The position numbers and the translations under genes are program-made. From the NCBI GenBank assembly GCA_000435595.1, contig FR895403.1, positions 16,408-80,407 on the forward strand: a stretch of 64,000 nt of DNA. Direction: 5' to 3'. Numbering within the stretch: position 1 is the stretch's first letter; every line of letters starts with the position of its first letter. The DNA comes from Firmicutes bacterium CAG:882 (GTDB lineage: Bacteria; Bacillota; Clostridia; Lachnospirales; Lachnospiraceae). Below the pieces are notes generated by a model that was not told the origin of the DNA, ran no database searches, and worked only from the letters and a program-made list of their open reading frames with translations. Shown here piece after piece: positions 8,363 through 17,034 of this stretch.

Positions 8363-9373
8363 ATGCTCTTTCCTAAAGGTTATAAGGAACTTGTTGAATG
8401 TAAACATAATATAGACGATACAAACACACATTATAAAAAAAATAAACAGAATTATAAAAGTAGAAATGGTACCCCCAAGTATTGCCATTTGAGCTGCCGG
8501 AGGGGAAGGGCTTCTTATGTCACCTTAAGGGGCGGAATAACGGTTGAGGCATCAATTGTTCTTCCGATAGTCGTCTTTGCTATGGTTGTCCTTATACAGG
8601 TTATGGTATTTATGAACATGCAGCTAAAGATACAGACAGCATTGTATCACCAGGCAGTAAAGGCGGCAGGATATTCTTATCTTGCGGATTCGGTTGAAAA
8701 TTGCCTGACGGAGGATATGGATACTGATGATTACGCCGCACTTATGAGTATCATGAGAAATGGTATAACCGAGGCGGTGATAAAATATATGGTTGAAGGT
8801 GAGCTGGGAAGTGAATTTCTTGAAAAGCCGTGGATAAAGGGTGGTGGTGACGGGCTGAATATCATATTCCGTCCGGGAGACGGAGAGCGTGAGCTTGATG
8901 TTGTTTTGCAATACGAGTTAAGGACATGCTTTGATATTTTCGGAATTGGTAATATTCCAATGACGGCGCGGGCAGTACTGGGAAGATGGAGCGGGGTTAC
9001 AAGAATTGCGGAAGATGAGGATGACCTGCAGGAGAGTGGAAAAGTGTATATAACCAAGTCGGGAACAGTGTATCATCTCTACCGTGACTGTACATACCTG
9101 TCAATAAGCCTGACAAGAATAATGAGCGGTCAGTCAGGGGCATACAGGAATGCGTCAGGAGGAAAGTATTATCCGTGTTCCGTGTGCGTCAGGAACGAAT
9201 ATGGCGAAAGCGATTATGTGTATATATCAAAATATGGCGAATGTTATCATGCGGATAATAAGTGCCGCAACATATATCACAATGTCATTGAAATTGCCGT
9301 GAAGGATGTCGGCAGCAGGTCTTTGTGTTCAAAGTGCAGGGACAAAAAGGAAGCTTATGGAGGTGAGAAATAG
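8363..9373 (+). CDS. TadE-like pseudopilin with tandem YH-C-CxxC motifs
   Basis: 336 residues from ATG 8363 (GGGGAGGTG upstream). A basic 56-residue leader precedes a TadE-type helix GGITVEASIVLPIVV (about 57-85). After a middle domain, the C-terminus holds two copies of one motif: VYITKSGTVYH at 228-238 with Cys243 and C272xxC275, and VYISKYGECYH at 286-296 with Cys301 and C322xxC325. Each copy has one His and three Cys in equivalent places, suggesting two small metal-binding units outside the cell. Minor pilin role is inferred from family and location. The fusion of TadE with paired Cys/His units is unusual. Confidence 0.78.
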   Translation: MLFPKGYKELVECKHNIDDTNTHYKKNKQNYKSRNGTPKYCHLSCRRGRASYVTLRGGITVEASIVLPIVVFAMVVLIQVMVFMNMQLKIQTALYHQAVKAAGYSYLADSVENCLTEDMDTDDYAALMSIMRNGITEAVIKYMVEGELGSEFLEKPWIKGGGDGLNIIFRPGDGERELDVVLQYELRTCFDIFGIGNIPMTARAVLGRWSGVTRIAEDEDDLQESGKVYITKSGTVYHLYRDCTYLSISLTRIMSGQSGAYRNASGGKYYPCSVCVRNEYGESDYVYISKYGECYHADNKCRNIYHNVIEIAVKDVGSRSLCSKCRDKKEAYGGEK

Positions 9374-9376
9374 AAT

Positions 9377-9805
9377 ATGCCGGTAAATATAGCAGTGCTC
9401 ATTTTGCTTTTATATGAAAGTGTGGTTGACATAATAAAGAGAAGAATAAATATTATACCGGCCGCTGCAGTTGGGGTTCTTGGAATGATAATGAATGGAT
9501 TTGTATATAAAAGACCTGTGTGGTGGTTTGCGGGTATGACGGCAGGTGTGATGCTTATATTGGCGGCATTTATTTCAAGGGAGAAAATCGGATACGGTGA
9601 CGGCATAATATTTCTGGTGCTTGGCGCATGTGTTGAGCCGTCAGTCGTGCTATGGGTGCTGTGGATTTCAATGCTTGCGGCAGGAATTATGGGAGGCATT
9701 TTAATTATTGGGGGAAAAAGAGGCAGGGAAAAACCAATACCATACATTCCGTTTGTGGCGTCAGCTTATATGCTTACCTGTGTATTGCAGATGACTGCCG
9801 GATGA
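9377..9805 (+). CDS. tadV: TadV/CpaA A24 prepilin peptidase
   Basis: A 142-residue integral membrane protein with about four to five hydrophobic segments. It has the two catalytic aspartates of A24 peptidases: Asp18 in SVVDIIKRR and Asp75 in GYGDG. This short form lacks the N-methylase domain, as usual for TadV/CpaA. It should cleave the leaders of the Flp-like pilin at 5957 and perhaps of the TadE-like proteins. It begins three bases after the preceding stop, and GGAGGTG within the end of that gene supplies its ribosome site. Confidence 0.9.
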   Translation: MPVNIAVLILLLYESVVDIIKRRINIIPAAAVGVLGMIMNGFVYKRPVWWFAGMTAGVMLILAAFISREKIGYGDGIIFLVLGACVEPSVVLWVLWISMLAAGIMGGILIIGGKRGREKPIPYIPFVASAYMLTCVLQMTAG

Positions 9806-9816
9806 GAGGAGGCAGA

Positions 9817-10251
9817 ATGAAAAGCAGCAGAATTTACGCGGATGGTTATTTTACGGTAGAGGCTTCGTTTATTTTTCCGATTATGCTTATGGTGATTGCA
9901 GCGGTACTGCGCCTTGGAATGGAGGTTCATGATGATATGGCATATACGGCGCTTACACAGTATCTCTATATAAAGGATAAAAGCATACAGCAAAGCTGCT
10001 ACAGTCCTCATGAACATAAGACAGACATACGTGAAGTGGTGAATACGGGAATTGTTGAATTCTCAAGTATAAAGAAGGAGTTAAACAAGCTCTATGCAGA
10101 GGAGCTGGTGAGAGAATACGGGAACAGCATTATGCTGTTTGACAGGTTAGATATTGAGGGTGGTAAGACATGGGGGTCAAAGAACAGCACAATAGTCAGG
10201 TCAATTCATGTGATAAAAAGTCATGCAGAAAGGATACGGGGAAATGATTGA
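9817..10251 (+). CDS. TadE/TadF-like pseudopilin
   Basis: A 144-residue protein with a short basic leader followed by DGYFTVEASFIFPIMLMVIAAVLRL, the typical TadE-type motif with TVEAS at the helix start. The rest is a small extracellular domain. GAGGAGG at 9806-9812 decides ATG 9817. Together with the protein at 8363 it gives two TadE-like minor pilins, as in many Tad loci. The stop overlaps the start of the FHA gene (ATGATTGA), indicating translational coupling. No metal-binding motif is seen here, unlike its neighbour. Confidence 0.8.
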   Translation: MKSSRIYADGYFTVEASFIFPIMLMVIAAVLRLGMEVHDDMAYTALTQYLYIKDKSIQQSCYSPHEHKTDIREVVNTGIVEFSSIKKELNKLYAEELVREYGNSIMLFDRLDIEGGKTWGSKNSTIVRSIHVIKSHAERIRGND

Positions 10252-11470
10252 ATTTGTAAGGGAAATGGACAAAAATTATTTGAAAATCGTAAATGACACA
10301 GGCTGTTCCGACTATTGTATGAAGATGCTTGAAAATAATGTCATAGAAGGGTTTCTTTCGACGAGAAGCGTGTCGGTTAACAATCAACTGAGTTATCTGT
10401 ATGATATATCGGGAAATATACCGCTTGAGGAAAAATATTCAGGTAAAGAACTGTCAGCGGATGATATTGTGCGTATTGCCGGGCTGCTCAGGGGGATAAT
10501 AGAGGTTTCGGAAAGTTATATGTTGAATATTGACGGAGTGTTGTTCGACATAAGGTACATATTTTGTGGGATAAATGATAGGTCATGGAATTTTGTATAT
10601 AATTCATCAGAAGCTTCAAATGCACGGGACGGAATAAAGCGCGTGATGGAATTTATTCTGGGTAAGTTAGATCACAAAGATGGAAATGCGGTGATTTTGG
10701 GTTACGGATTGTATAAAAGAGTATGTCATGGCGAAATTCCGATTACACGGATATTCGACAATATTGAGGAATTGACTGAAGATAAGAAGGACGTGGAATA
10801 TGAGCTTAATCGCAGACAATACCCGTCCGTGATGCCGGAGAGCATAATACAGGAGGAGGAAAAGACATCGCCGGATTACAAAAAATATATTATTCCGGGA
10901 GCGGCAGTCGGTGTGGCAGCCGTAATATTGGCAGCAGTGTTGTCCGGTGCAGCTATTGCGGTTGTGGTATTTCTGATATGTATTGCGGTTTTTGCCGTAT
11001 GTTTGATTTTTAAAATGAGGGGACAGTTTTGGGAAAGAATAGTGAGACGTGAGGTGGACATGCCATACGAGGCAGATACACCACAGTTGAGCGTAAGCAG
11101 ACAGAATGTGATGGCGGGTGTCACAAGTAACATCGTGGATAATGCCACGGTTCTCATGTCAATGGAAAATACCTCGTTAAGAAGGATTGTCAAGGACGGA
11201 CCAAGGGATGAATATATGCTGACACAGGGGAATGTGAGCATTGGAAGCGGTGCATCGGCGGATATTCTTATAAAGGACAGCGGAATAAGCAGGCTTCATG
11301 CCAGGCTTACCAAGGAAGGGGAAATGTACTTCATAAAAGATATGAACTCAACCAACGGAACATGGGTAAATGAACACAGGTTAAGTGTATATGAGATGTG
11401 TCCGGTAAAAAATGGTGATATAATAAGGCTTGCGCAGAGCAGATTTGAATTAATTGACACCTCAGAATAA
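10244..11470 (+). CDS. DUF6382-FHA domain membrane protein
   Basis: About 408 residues. The N-terminal 200 residues form a soluble domain of the DUF6382 type. A hydrophobic pair of segments follows (about 212-260, KYIIPGAAVGVAAVILAAVL then AIAVVVFLICIAVFAVCLIF). The C-terminus is a forkhead-associated domain with GSGASADILI, SRLHARL and NSTNGTWVNE, the phosphothreonine-binding loops. It probably senses a phosphorylated partner and is tied to the Tad machine by its operon position; the kinase is not in the window. ATG 10244 is chosen for its overlap with the upstream stop, although ATG 10223 is possible. Confidence 0.78.
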   Translation: MIEFVREMDKNYLKIVNDTGCSDYCMKMLENNVIEGFLSTRSVSVNNQLSYLYDISGNIPLEEKYSGKELSADDIVRIAGLLRGIIEVSESYMLNIDGVLFDIRYIFCGINDRSWNFVYNSSEASNARDGIKRVMEFILGKLDHKDGNAVILGYGLYKRVCHGEIPITRIFDNIEELTEDKKDVEYELNRRQYPSVMPESIIQEEEKTSPDYKKYIIPGAAVGVAAVILAAVLSGAAIAVVVFLICIAVFAVCLIFKMRGQFWERIVRREVDMPYEADTPQLSVSRQNVMAGVTSNIVDNATVLMSMENTSLRRIVKDGPRDEYMLTQGNVSIGSGASADILIKDSGISRLHARLTKEGEMYFIKDMNSTNGTWVNEHRLSVYEMCPVKNGDIIRLAQSRFELIDTSE

Positions 11471-11505
11471 TAATGATAAGCTAGAAATATACGGAGGCTT
11501 AATCA

Positions 11506-12528
11506 ATGTTGTTTGAGGAATGTTGTTCGGTAATTGAAAATACAGGGTTTAACAGGCTGAGACAATACGCTGACAATGTGAATGTATATTGTACTTACAG
11601 GGATGAGCGTATGAATATTGTGTTCGTGTGGAATGAAGCTGCATTGGCAGGTTTTTCACCTGAGCTTATAGACAATCAGAACAGAAGTGTTGTTGCTTTT
11701 TTTACACAAAAGGGCGTGTTTAACTGCAGGCTGCTCAACATTATATGTACATATAATACGGGAATGTCTAAGCGAAATACAGCGGCGTATTTTCCGGTAT
11801 GGTTCATAGATGAAAATACGGGGAAATTGATAATATATGAAGAACAGCCGGATGATTTTGCCGGACTTAGGGAGGTCATCGAGAATATTGATATATCAGT
11901 GGTTGCACGACGCGGAAAAAAGAGCTGCCACAGGGCGAAGATTGTTCCGACATACGTGAACTGGTTTTTGATTGCGGTAAATATTATTGTTTTTGCCATC
12001 ATGGAGATACGCGACAGTACAACGGATACTGCGTATATGCTTAAAAGCGGAGCACTTAATGTGTCGCTGGTTCTTGACAGAGGCGAATATTACAGGCTGT
12101 TCACTTCTATGTTCATGCACGGAGGCTTTTCACATATCTTCAATAATATGCTTGTTTTGTTCTGCATAGGAGATAACTTAGAACGTGCGGTCGGACATGT
12201 AAAATATCTCATAATGTATATTGTGGGCGGACTGCTTGCAAATATTGCTGCGCTGATTTACTATGATGTAATGAATATGAATGTGTGCTGTGTGGGAGCA
12301 TCGGGAGCCATATTCGCAGTTGTCGGAGCATTGTTTTACATAGTGATTATAAATAAGGGACGGCTCGAGGATCTGTCGGTATATAAGCTTGGATTGTTTA
12401 TTGTCATGAGTATATATCTTGGATTTCAGAGCACGACTACAAGCAACAGTGCACATATAGGAGGACTTGCAGCGGGCTTTATATTGGCTATGCTTATCTA
12501 CAGAAAAGGGAAGGGGACCAGACTATGA
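11506..12528 (+). CDS. Rhomboid intramembrane serine protease
   Basis: 340 residues. The N-terminal 140 residues are soluble, and six or more membrane helices follow. Catalytic Ser266 lies in GASGAIFAVVG and His317 in NSAHIGGLAAGF. The MHGGFSHIFNNM segment at about 204-215 supplies the conserved His/Asn residues of the family. It should cleave membrane-embedded substrates. Its place at the end of the Tad operon (35 bases after the FHA gene) suggests a substrate among the single-helix pilins or the FHA protein, but that is inference. The next gene starts within its stop (ATGA). Confidence 0.9.
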   Translation: MLFEECCSVIENTGFNRLRQYADNVNVYCTYRDERMNIVFVWNEAALAGFSPELIDNQNRSVVAFFTQKGVFNCRLLNIICTYNTGMSKRNTAAYFPVWFIDENTGKLIIYEEQPDDFAGLREVIENIDISVVARRGKKSCHRAKIVPTYVNWFLIAVNIIVFAIMEIRDSTTDTAYMLKSGALNVSLVLDRGEYYRLFTSMFMHGGFSHIFNNMLVLFCIGDNLERAVGHVKYLIMYIVGGLLANIAALIYYDVMNMNVCCVGASGAIFAVVGALFYIVIINKGRLEDLSVYKLGLFIVMSIYLGFQSTTTSNSAHIGGLAAGFILAMLIYRKGKGTRL

Positions 12529-13511
12529 AGGTTAATATATATTACGGCGGAAGAGGACTTATTGACGATCCGACAATAAGTGTGCTTAACAGAATGACGG
12601 ATGTATTGAAGGAATTGAGAGTGAATGTGGATAAGTATAATCTGTTCGAGATGAAGAATACCATAACAACTCTTCCACAGACACTTAAGGATGCAGATGC
12701 CGTTATACTTGCTACGACAGTTGAGTGGTTTGGAATCGGCGGATATATGATGCAGTTTCTTGATGCATGCTGGCTTTATGCGGATAAAGCAAAGATAGGC
12801 AGAATATATATGTTTCCGGTGGTAATGTCAAGAGCATCAGGTGAGAAGGAGGCAGCACTTTCACTGTCTAATGCATGGGAGCTTCTCGGGGGAAAGAGCT
12901 GTAACGGAATTGCGGCTTATGTCGATGATCCGGTAGAATTTGAGATTAATCCTGAATTTCTTGATATTTTTGAGAAGAAGGCTGAGGAGATATACAGAAC
13001 CGTATCACAGAAAATGAAATCTCTTCCTTCAAGTAATAATGCAATAAAGAGCAATATAGTCAGTGAGACAATCAAGCTCACCCCACAGGAGTCGGAGCAG
13101 TTGTCCAAGTATGCGGCCGACGATATGTATATAAAGAAACAGAAGGAAGATATTGAAGAGCTTGCCGGAATGTTTAAGGACCTTTTAGATGAGGAGGATA
13201 AGGGCGGAATAGAACGATACGCTGATCTTCTTAAGGAAAAGTTTGTTCCACAGAATGACTTTAAGGCAGATTATGTAATAAATATTAACGACAAAAATAA
13301 GTCGTTAATCATTAATATAAATAATCAAAATATTGATTGCAGCTTCGGTCAGAACGATAATGCGGAGATTGTATGCAGACTTGACAATATCGTGCTTGAG
13401 AAAATTGTGCAGGGCAATCAGACATTTCAGGGAGCGTTTATGTCCGGAAGCATGACGGCAAGAGGCAATTTCAAGAATATTCGTATGTTAGACCAATGCT
13501 TTAAATTCTGA
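12525..13511 (+). CDS. Flavodoxin-like/SCP2 sterol-carrier-type fusion protein
   Basis: 328 residues, starting in the ATGA overlap with the rhomboid gene. The N-terminal 170 residues have a flavodoxin/NADPH-dependent reductase fold pattern: MKVNIYYGGRG, then ADAVILATTVEWFGIGG, then a flavin-binding-type VVMSRASGEKEAA. A linker rich in Lys/Glu leads to a C-terminal SCP2-like domain (about 210-328) ending in GNFKNIRMLDQCFKF. Flavodoxin-SCP2 proteins occur in Firmicutes without a proven role. No membrane segment is present. Its 3' end overlaps the convergent histidine kinase gene by 24 bases. Confidence 0.75.
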   Translation: MKVNIYYGGRGLIDDPTISVLNRMTDVLKELRVNVDKYNLFEMKNTITTLPQTLKDADAVILATTVEWFGIGGYMMQFLDACWLYADKAKIGRIYMFPVVMSRASGEKEAALSLSNAWELLGGKSCNGIAAYVDDPVEFEINPEFLDIFEKKAEEIYRTVSQKMKSLPSSNNAIKSNIVSETIKLTPQESEQLSKYAADDMYIKKQKEDIEELAGMFKDLLDEEDKGGIERYADLLKEKFVPQNDFKADYVININDKNKSLIININNQNIDCSFGQNDNAEIVCRLDNIVLEKIVQGNQTFQGAFMSGSMTARGNFKNIRMLDQCFKF

Positions 13512-14237
13512 TGCGGCAGGTACTCTGATTGTGAAGGAAGTGATTCCGGAATCGTGTGAGTAGGATATGCTTCCTCCAAGTGCATCGGCTGTTTCGGCAG
13601 CTATTGCAAGGCCAAGACCTAAGTGTCCCTGCTTATCTGAACAGAATGGTGAGAATATTTTATCAGACATATCGGCATCGGGGGCATTGCCGGAGTCAGA
13701 AACAACGACGGCGATAGTATTGCCGGCTTCTATGGACAGGCATACGGATATCGGAGCAGCCGGGATGCCGGCTTCAAGGGCATTGGTAATCAGACAGTCG
13801 GCGGCGACTGTGAGCTTGGCTGTGTCAGTAAGAATTTGCGCGTCAGGATTATTACAGATAAGCCTGATTATATCGGAACTGTCTGAATGGTGGTCCGCTA
13901 TATTTTGGCGAATGGAGTTTTCAAGAACCGAAAGGCGTGAAGGTGACAGAGTAATGGTGTCGGAATAGCGGTACAGAGCAATATCGTTAAAAGCCTTAAT
14001 CAGACTTTTTATGTCATTACCCATTTGAACAAAGCGAGGTATGGAATTGAGTACCGGGGTGGTGAGTCCGAGAAGCTGGTAAGAACCGCTTAAGAGAGTG
14101 ACGATGTTTCGTATATCGTGGCAGCCGGTTTTCAGCAATTCCCTGTGTTCTGCTTCGCGGCGCATGAAGAGGTCATAAGCTTCGGGGTTATCTTTTTTTA
14201 AATTCAGTAAAAGTTGTTTATCATTTTCAGTAAGCAT
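13488..14237 (-). CDS. Soluble histidine kinase-like protein
   Basis: 249 residues, no membrane segment. A CHDIRNIV motif at about 39-46 resembles the phospho-accepting H-box (HD-RN type). The C-terminal HATPase domain has the N-box ITNALEAG, G1 DSGNAP and G2 GHLGLGLAIA. No sensory domain and no adjacent response regulator are visible, so it is an orphan cytoplasmic kinase. It is encoded opposite to its neighbours; its end overlaps the flavodoxin-SCP2 gene, and its start is divergent from the HIT gene. Kinase fold is clear; the signal and partner are unknown. Confidence 0.85.
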   Translation of the reverse strand: MLTENDKQLLLNLKKDNPEAYDLFMRREAEHRELLKTGCHDIRNIVTLLSGSYQLLGLTTPVLNSIPRFVQMGNDIKSLIKAFNDIALYRYSDTITLSPSRLSVLENSIRQNIADHHSDSSDIIRLICNNPDAQILTDTAKLTVAADCLITNALEAGIPAAPISVCLSIEAGNTIAVVVSDSGNAPDADMSDKIFSPFCSDKQGHLGLGLAIAAETADALGGSISYSHDSGITSFTIRVPAASEFKALV

Positions 14238-14338
14238 GTTAGGTAGTCCTCATTTTTATAGTTGAGATTTGGGGATGTTAAAACAGTTTTCAAACATCAC
14301 CTAATATAAACATATATCATAAAAGGAGATTTTTCAAG

Positions 14339-14758
14339 ATGAAAAAAGACGATTGTATTTTTTGTAAGATAGCTGCAGGGGAAATTCCTTCCGCGACGGT
14401 GTATGAGGATGAGGATTTTAGGGCGATATTGGATCTTGGTCCGGCTGCAAAGGGACATACACTTGTCATTCCTAAGAACCATTCGGACAATCTGCTGACT
14501 GTTGATTCAAAGACAGCCCAAAATGCACTCACCGTAATTTCTAAGACAGCAAATGCGGTTAAGGATGCTATGGGCTGTGATGGAATCAATGTCGTACAGA
14601 ATAATGGAGAGGCAGCAGGCCAGACCGTGATGCATCTTCATTTTCATATAATACCAAGATATAACAATGACAGCGTTAACATAGGCTGGCAGCCTATGAA
14701 GCCGTCACCTGACGAGCTGGCGGCAACAGCAGAACTCATCAAAGAGAAGCTTCATTGA
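14339..14758 (+). CDS. HIT family nucleotide-binding protein
   Basis: A 139-residue histidine-triad protein. CIFCKIAAGEIPS at the start supplies the family's N-terminal pattern, and HLHFHIIPR near residues 98-106 is the HIT motif. It belongs to the Hint/protein kinase C inhibitor branch that hydrolyses nucleoside phosphoramidates or similar nucleotides in the cytoplasm. AAAAGGAG precedes ATG 14339. Its last 20 bases overlap the 3' end of the convergent murG. Complete and ordinary. Confidence 0.93.
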   Translation: MKKDDCIFCKIAAGEIPSATVYEDEDFRAILDLGPAAKGHTLVIPKNHSDNLLTVDSKTAQNALTVISKTANAVKDAMGCDGINVVQNNGEAAGQTVMHLHFHIIPRYNNDSVNIGWQPMKPSPDELAATAELIKEKLH

Positions 14759-15803
14759 TAAGCGATACTATCTGCCTGATGGAATCGATGCCTGATGCTT
14801 TTTTCATGCAGGCAGTATACTCTGCACGATGCTCATACAGATTGCAGATTGCAAGGTAGAGGGATTCGTCTGACAGCTCTTCCTCAGAAAGAACCATTGA
14901 GAAGCCCTGCTTTCTGAAGGATTCGGCGTTAAGTATCTGATCACCTCTGCTGGCACCTGCAGGCAGGGGAATAAGAAGATTCGGCTTGCTGAGTGACAAA
15001 AGTTCGAAGATGGCATTGGCACCGGCACGGGATATAACTATGTCAGCGGCGGCAAAGAGATCCTTGAGTTCTTTGTCAATATACTCAAATTGATAATAAC
15101 CTGTTGTGGAATAGAAGCTCTCATCAACCTTGCCTTTTCCGCAGAGATGGACAACCTGAAAGCGTTCAAGAAGGTTAGGGAGTATTGAGCGCACGGCTTC
15201 ATTCACATGCAGGGCACCGAGGCTTCCGCCTATAACCATTATTACAGGTTTACTTGATGTGAAATGACATAAATCAAGTCCGACCTGACGATTACCCTGA
15301 CTCAACTCGGCGCGAATCGGAGTTCCGGTAAGTACGCCCTTGTTATCAGGTATCATGGACACTGTCTCCGGAAAATTGCAGCATACCTTAGATGCGTAAG
15401 GAATGCAGATTTTGTTGGCAAGTCCGGGTGTCATATCAGATTCGTGAATTATCACGGGAATGTGTTCTCTGTGTGCGGCAAGCACGACAGGAACGGATAC
15501 GAAGCCGCCCTTGGAGAATACGACATCAGGCTTAAGCTGACGTATCAGCCTTCTCGCTTCAAAGCAACCTTTGATTACACGGAAAGGATCGGTAAGATTC
15601 TTCACATCAAAGTAACGTCTGAGCTTTCCGGTTGCGATGCCGTAGTAAGGAATTCCCTGTTCCGTTATCAGAGTTTTCTCTATTCCGTTATATGAACCTA
15701 TGTAAGATATATCATAGCCTTCCTCCTTTAAAAGAGGAAGCATGGCTATATTAGGTGTAACATGACCGGCGGTACCACCGCCGGTAAGAAGTAATTTTTT
15801 CAT
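14739..15803 (-). CDS. murG: MurG, lipid II-forming GlcNAc transferase
   Basis: 354 residues. The start TGGGTAGHVTPNIAM is the donor-binding G-loop of MurG, and the second half holds GGSLGALHVNEAV and SRAGANAIFELLSLSKPNLLIPLP, the UDP-GlcNAc-binding segments. The enzyme transfers GlcNAc to lipid I on the inner face of the membrane, the last cytoplasmic step of peptidoglycan precursor synthesis. It is not in a dcw cluster here; it follows a TSCPD gene on the minus strand by 20 bases and probably shares its transcript. Length and motifs are normal. Confidence 0.96.
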   Translation of the reverse strand: MKKLLLTGGGTAGHVTPNIAMLPLLKEEGYDISYIGSYNGIEKTLITEQGIPYYGIATGKLRRYFDVKNLTDPFRVIKGCFEARRLIRQLKPDVVFSKGGFVSVPVVLAAHREHIPVIIHESDMTPGLANKICIPYASKVCCNFPETVSMIPDNKGVLTGTPIRAELSQGNRQVGLDLCHFTSSKPVIMVIGGSLGALHVNEAVRSILPNLLERFQVVHLCGKGKVDESFYSTTGYYQFEYIDKELKDLFAAADIVISRAGANAIFELLSLSKPNLLIPLPAGASRGDQILNAESFRKQGFSMVLSEEELSDESLYLAICNLYEHRAEYTACMKKASGIDSIRQIVSLINEASL

Positions 15804-15823
15804 GACAATCTCCCGGTAAAGCT

Positions 15824-16063
15824 TTACTGGATTGCCTGCTTAAGGGCTTTTGCAAGCTGGTCAGGGCATGATGTCTCACGGATTCCGCAGCGAATTCCCT
15901 CTAAGCGGCTGATGGCATCGGAAACTTTCATTCCGGCAACAAGTGCAGCCACACCCTGTGTATTTCCGGAGCAGCCGCCTGTGAACCTGACGGATTTGAT
16001 TACGTCACCGTCTAATTCAATATTGATTTCTTTTGAACAAACTCCTGTTGGTTTGTATATCAT
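15824..16063 (-). CDS. TSCPD domain protein (TIGR03905-like)
   Basis: A 79-residue protein with an N-terminal Cys (GVCSKEI), a GGCSGNTQGVAAL loop and a C-terminal CGIRETSCPDQLAKAL that carries the TSCPD signature. Small stand-alone TSCPD proteins are common in anaerobic Firmicutes; the domain also occurs at the C-terminus of adenosylcobalamin-dependent ribonucleotide reductase, where it binds metal. The role of the free form is unknown. It is upstream of murG on the same strand. Four conserved cysteines are present. Confidence 0.88.
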   Translation of the reverse strand: MIYKPTGVCSKEINIELDGDVIKSVRFTGGCSGNTQGVAALVAGMKVSDAISRLEGIRCGIRETSCPDQLAKALKQAIQ

Positions 16064-16204
16064 AACATTATTCTCCTATCTTTGTATTTAATACTTTTTT
16101 TGTTGTGGAAACGGTAAAACGTCCCACATTTTCAATGTATTATAGCATAATAAGACATCAAGTGGTATAATTAATTAAAATTTTATTTATGGAGGTCAGA
16201 TTTG

Positions 16205-16897
16205 ATGATTGGAATTATCGGAGCTATGGAAGAGGAAGTAAAGGCACTCGCCGATATGATGAGCAATGTAGAGACTGCTACAGCAGCAGGAATGGTTTTT
16301 AAGAAGGGATTTCTAAAGGGAAAGGAAGCTGTTGTTGTAAGAAGCGGTATCGGCAAGGTAAATGCCGCAGTATGTACACAGATTCTGGCAGACAGATACG
16401 GTGTTGACTGCGTTATCAATACAGGTGTTGCAGGTTCATTAAAAAATGAAATAAATATAGGAGATGTCGTTATTTCAAGTGATGCGTTACAGCACGATAT
16501 GGATGCGACAGGTTTTGGATATGAGCCGGGCGTAATCCCAAGAATGCCTGTATCCGTGTTTGAAGCGGACAGAAAGCTTATAGATGCCGCTAAGGAAGCC
16601 TGTGCTGAGGCAGTTCCCGAAATCGGAGTATTTGAGGGAAGAGTTGTAAGCGGTGATCAGTTCGTGACTGACAAGGTAACAAAGAAGAGAATTTCCGATA
16701 CATTTCATGCGTACTGTACAGAGATGGAAGGTGCTGCCATTGCACAGGCTGCATACTTAAATAAGATTCCGTTTCTTGTAATACGAGCCATATCTGACAA
16801 GGCGGATGATAGTGCGTCAATGGATTACGGTGAGTTTGAGAGAAAGGCAATAGAGCATTCGGTTCTTCTTATGGAAAATCTTGTTCAGAGACTTTAA
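16205..16897 (+). CDS. mtnN: 5'-methylthioadenosine/S-adenosylhomocysteine nucleosidase
   Basis: A 230-residue protein of the PNP/UDP phosphorylase superfamily. It begins MIGIIGAMEEEVKAL with the conserved glutamate near residue 10-12, has GIGKVNAAVCTQ and NTGVAGSL for substrate binding, and ends with IRAISDKADD bearing the catalytic Asp. It removes adenine from methylthioadenosine and S-adenosylhomocysteine, recycling methionine and freeing the AI-2 precursor. ATG 16205 lies eight bases after GGAGGT (16191-16196). An upstream TATAAT at 16166-16171 could be its -10 box. Confidence 0.95.
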   Translation: MIGIIGAMEEEVKALADMMSNVETATAAGMVFKKGFLKGKEAVVVRSGIGKVNAAVCTQILADRYGVDCVINTGVAGSLKNEINIGDVVISSDALQHDMDATGFGYEPGVIPRMPVSVFEADRKLIDAAKEACAEAVPEIGVFEGRVVSGDQFVTDKVTKKRISDTFHAYCTEMEGAAIAQAAYLNKIPFLVIRAISDKADDSASMDYGEFERKAIEHSVLLMENLVQRL

Positions 16898-17034
16898 GGT
16901 CGTATTTTAACATTTTTTGTTGAGATTTGCAGAATTAATCCCTCTTTTGGCGAAGCAAAAAAGAAGCTATATTTATTGCAGGACGGGACAAGGAAACATT
17001 TTGCCACGGAATTATATGTGAGGAGATGGGATTT

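Noticed and set aside
16921..16970. Short hairpin (ttttggcgaagcaaaa) as the mtnN terminator
   Set aside because: The stem is only five base pairs and no T-run follows.
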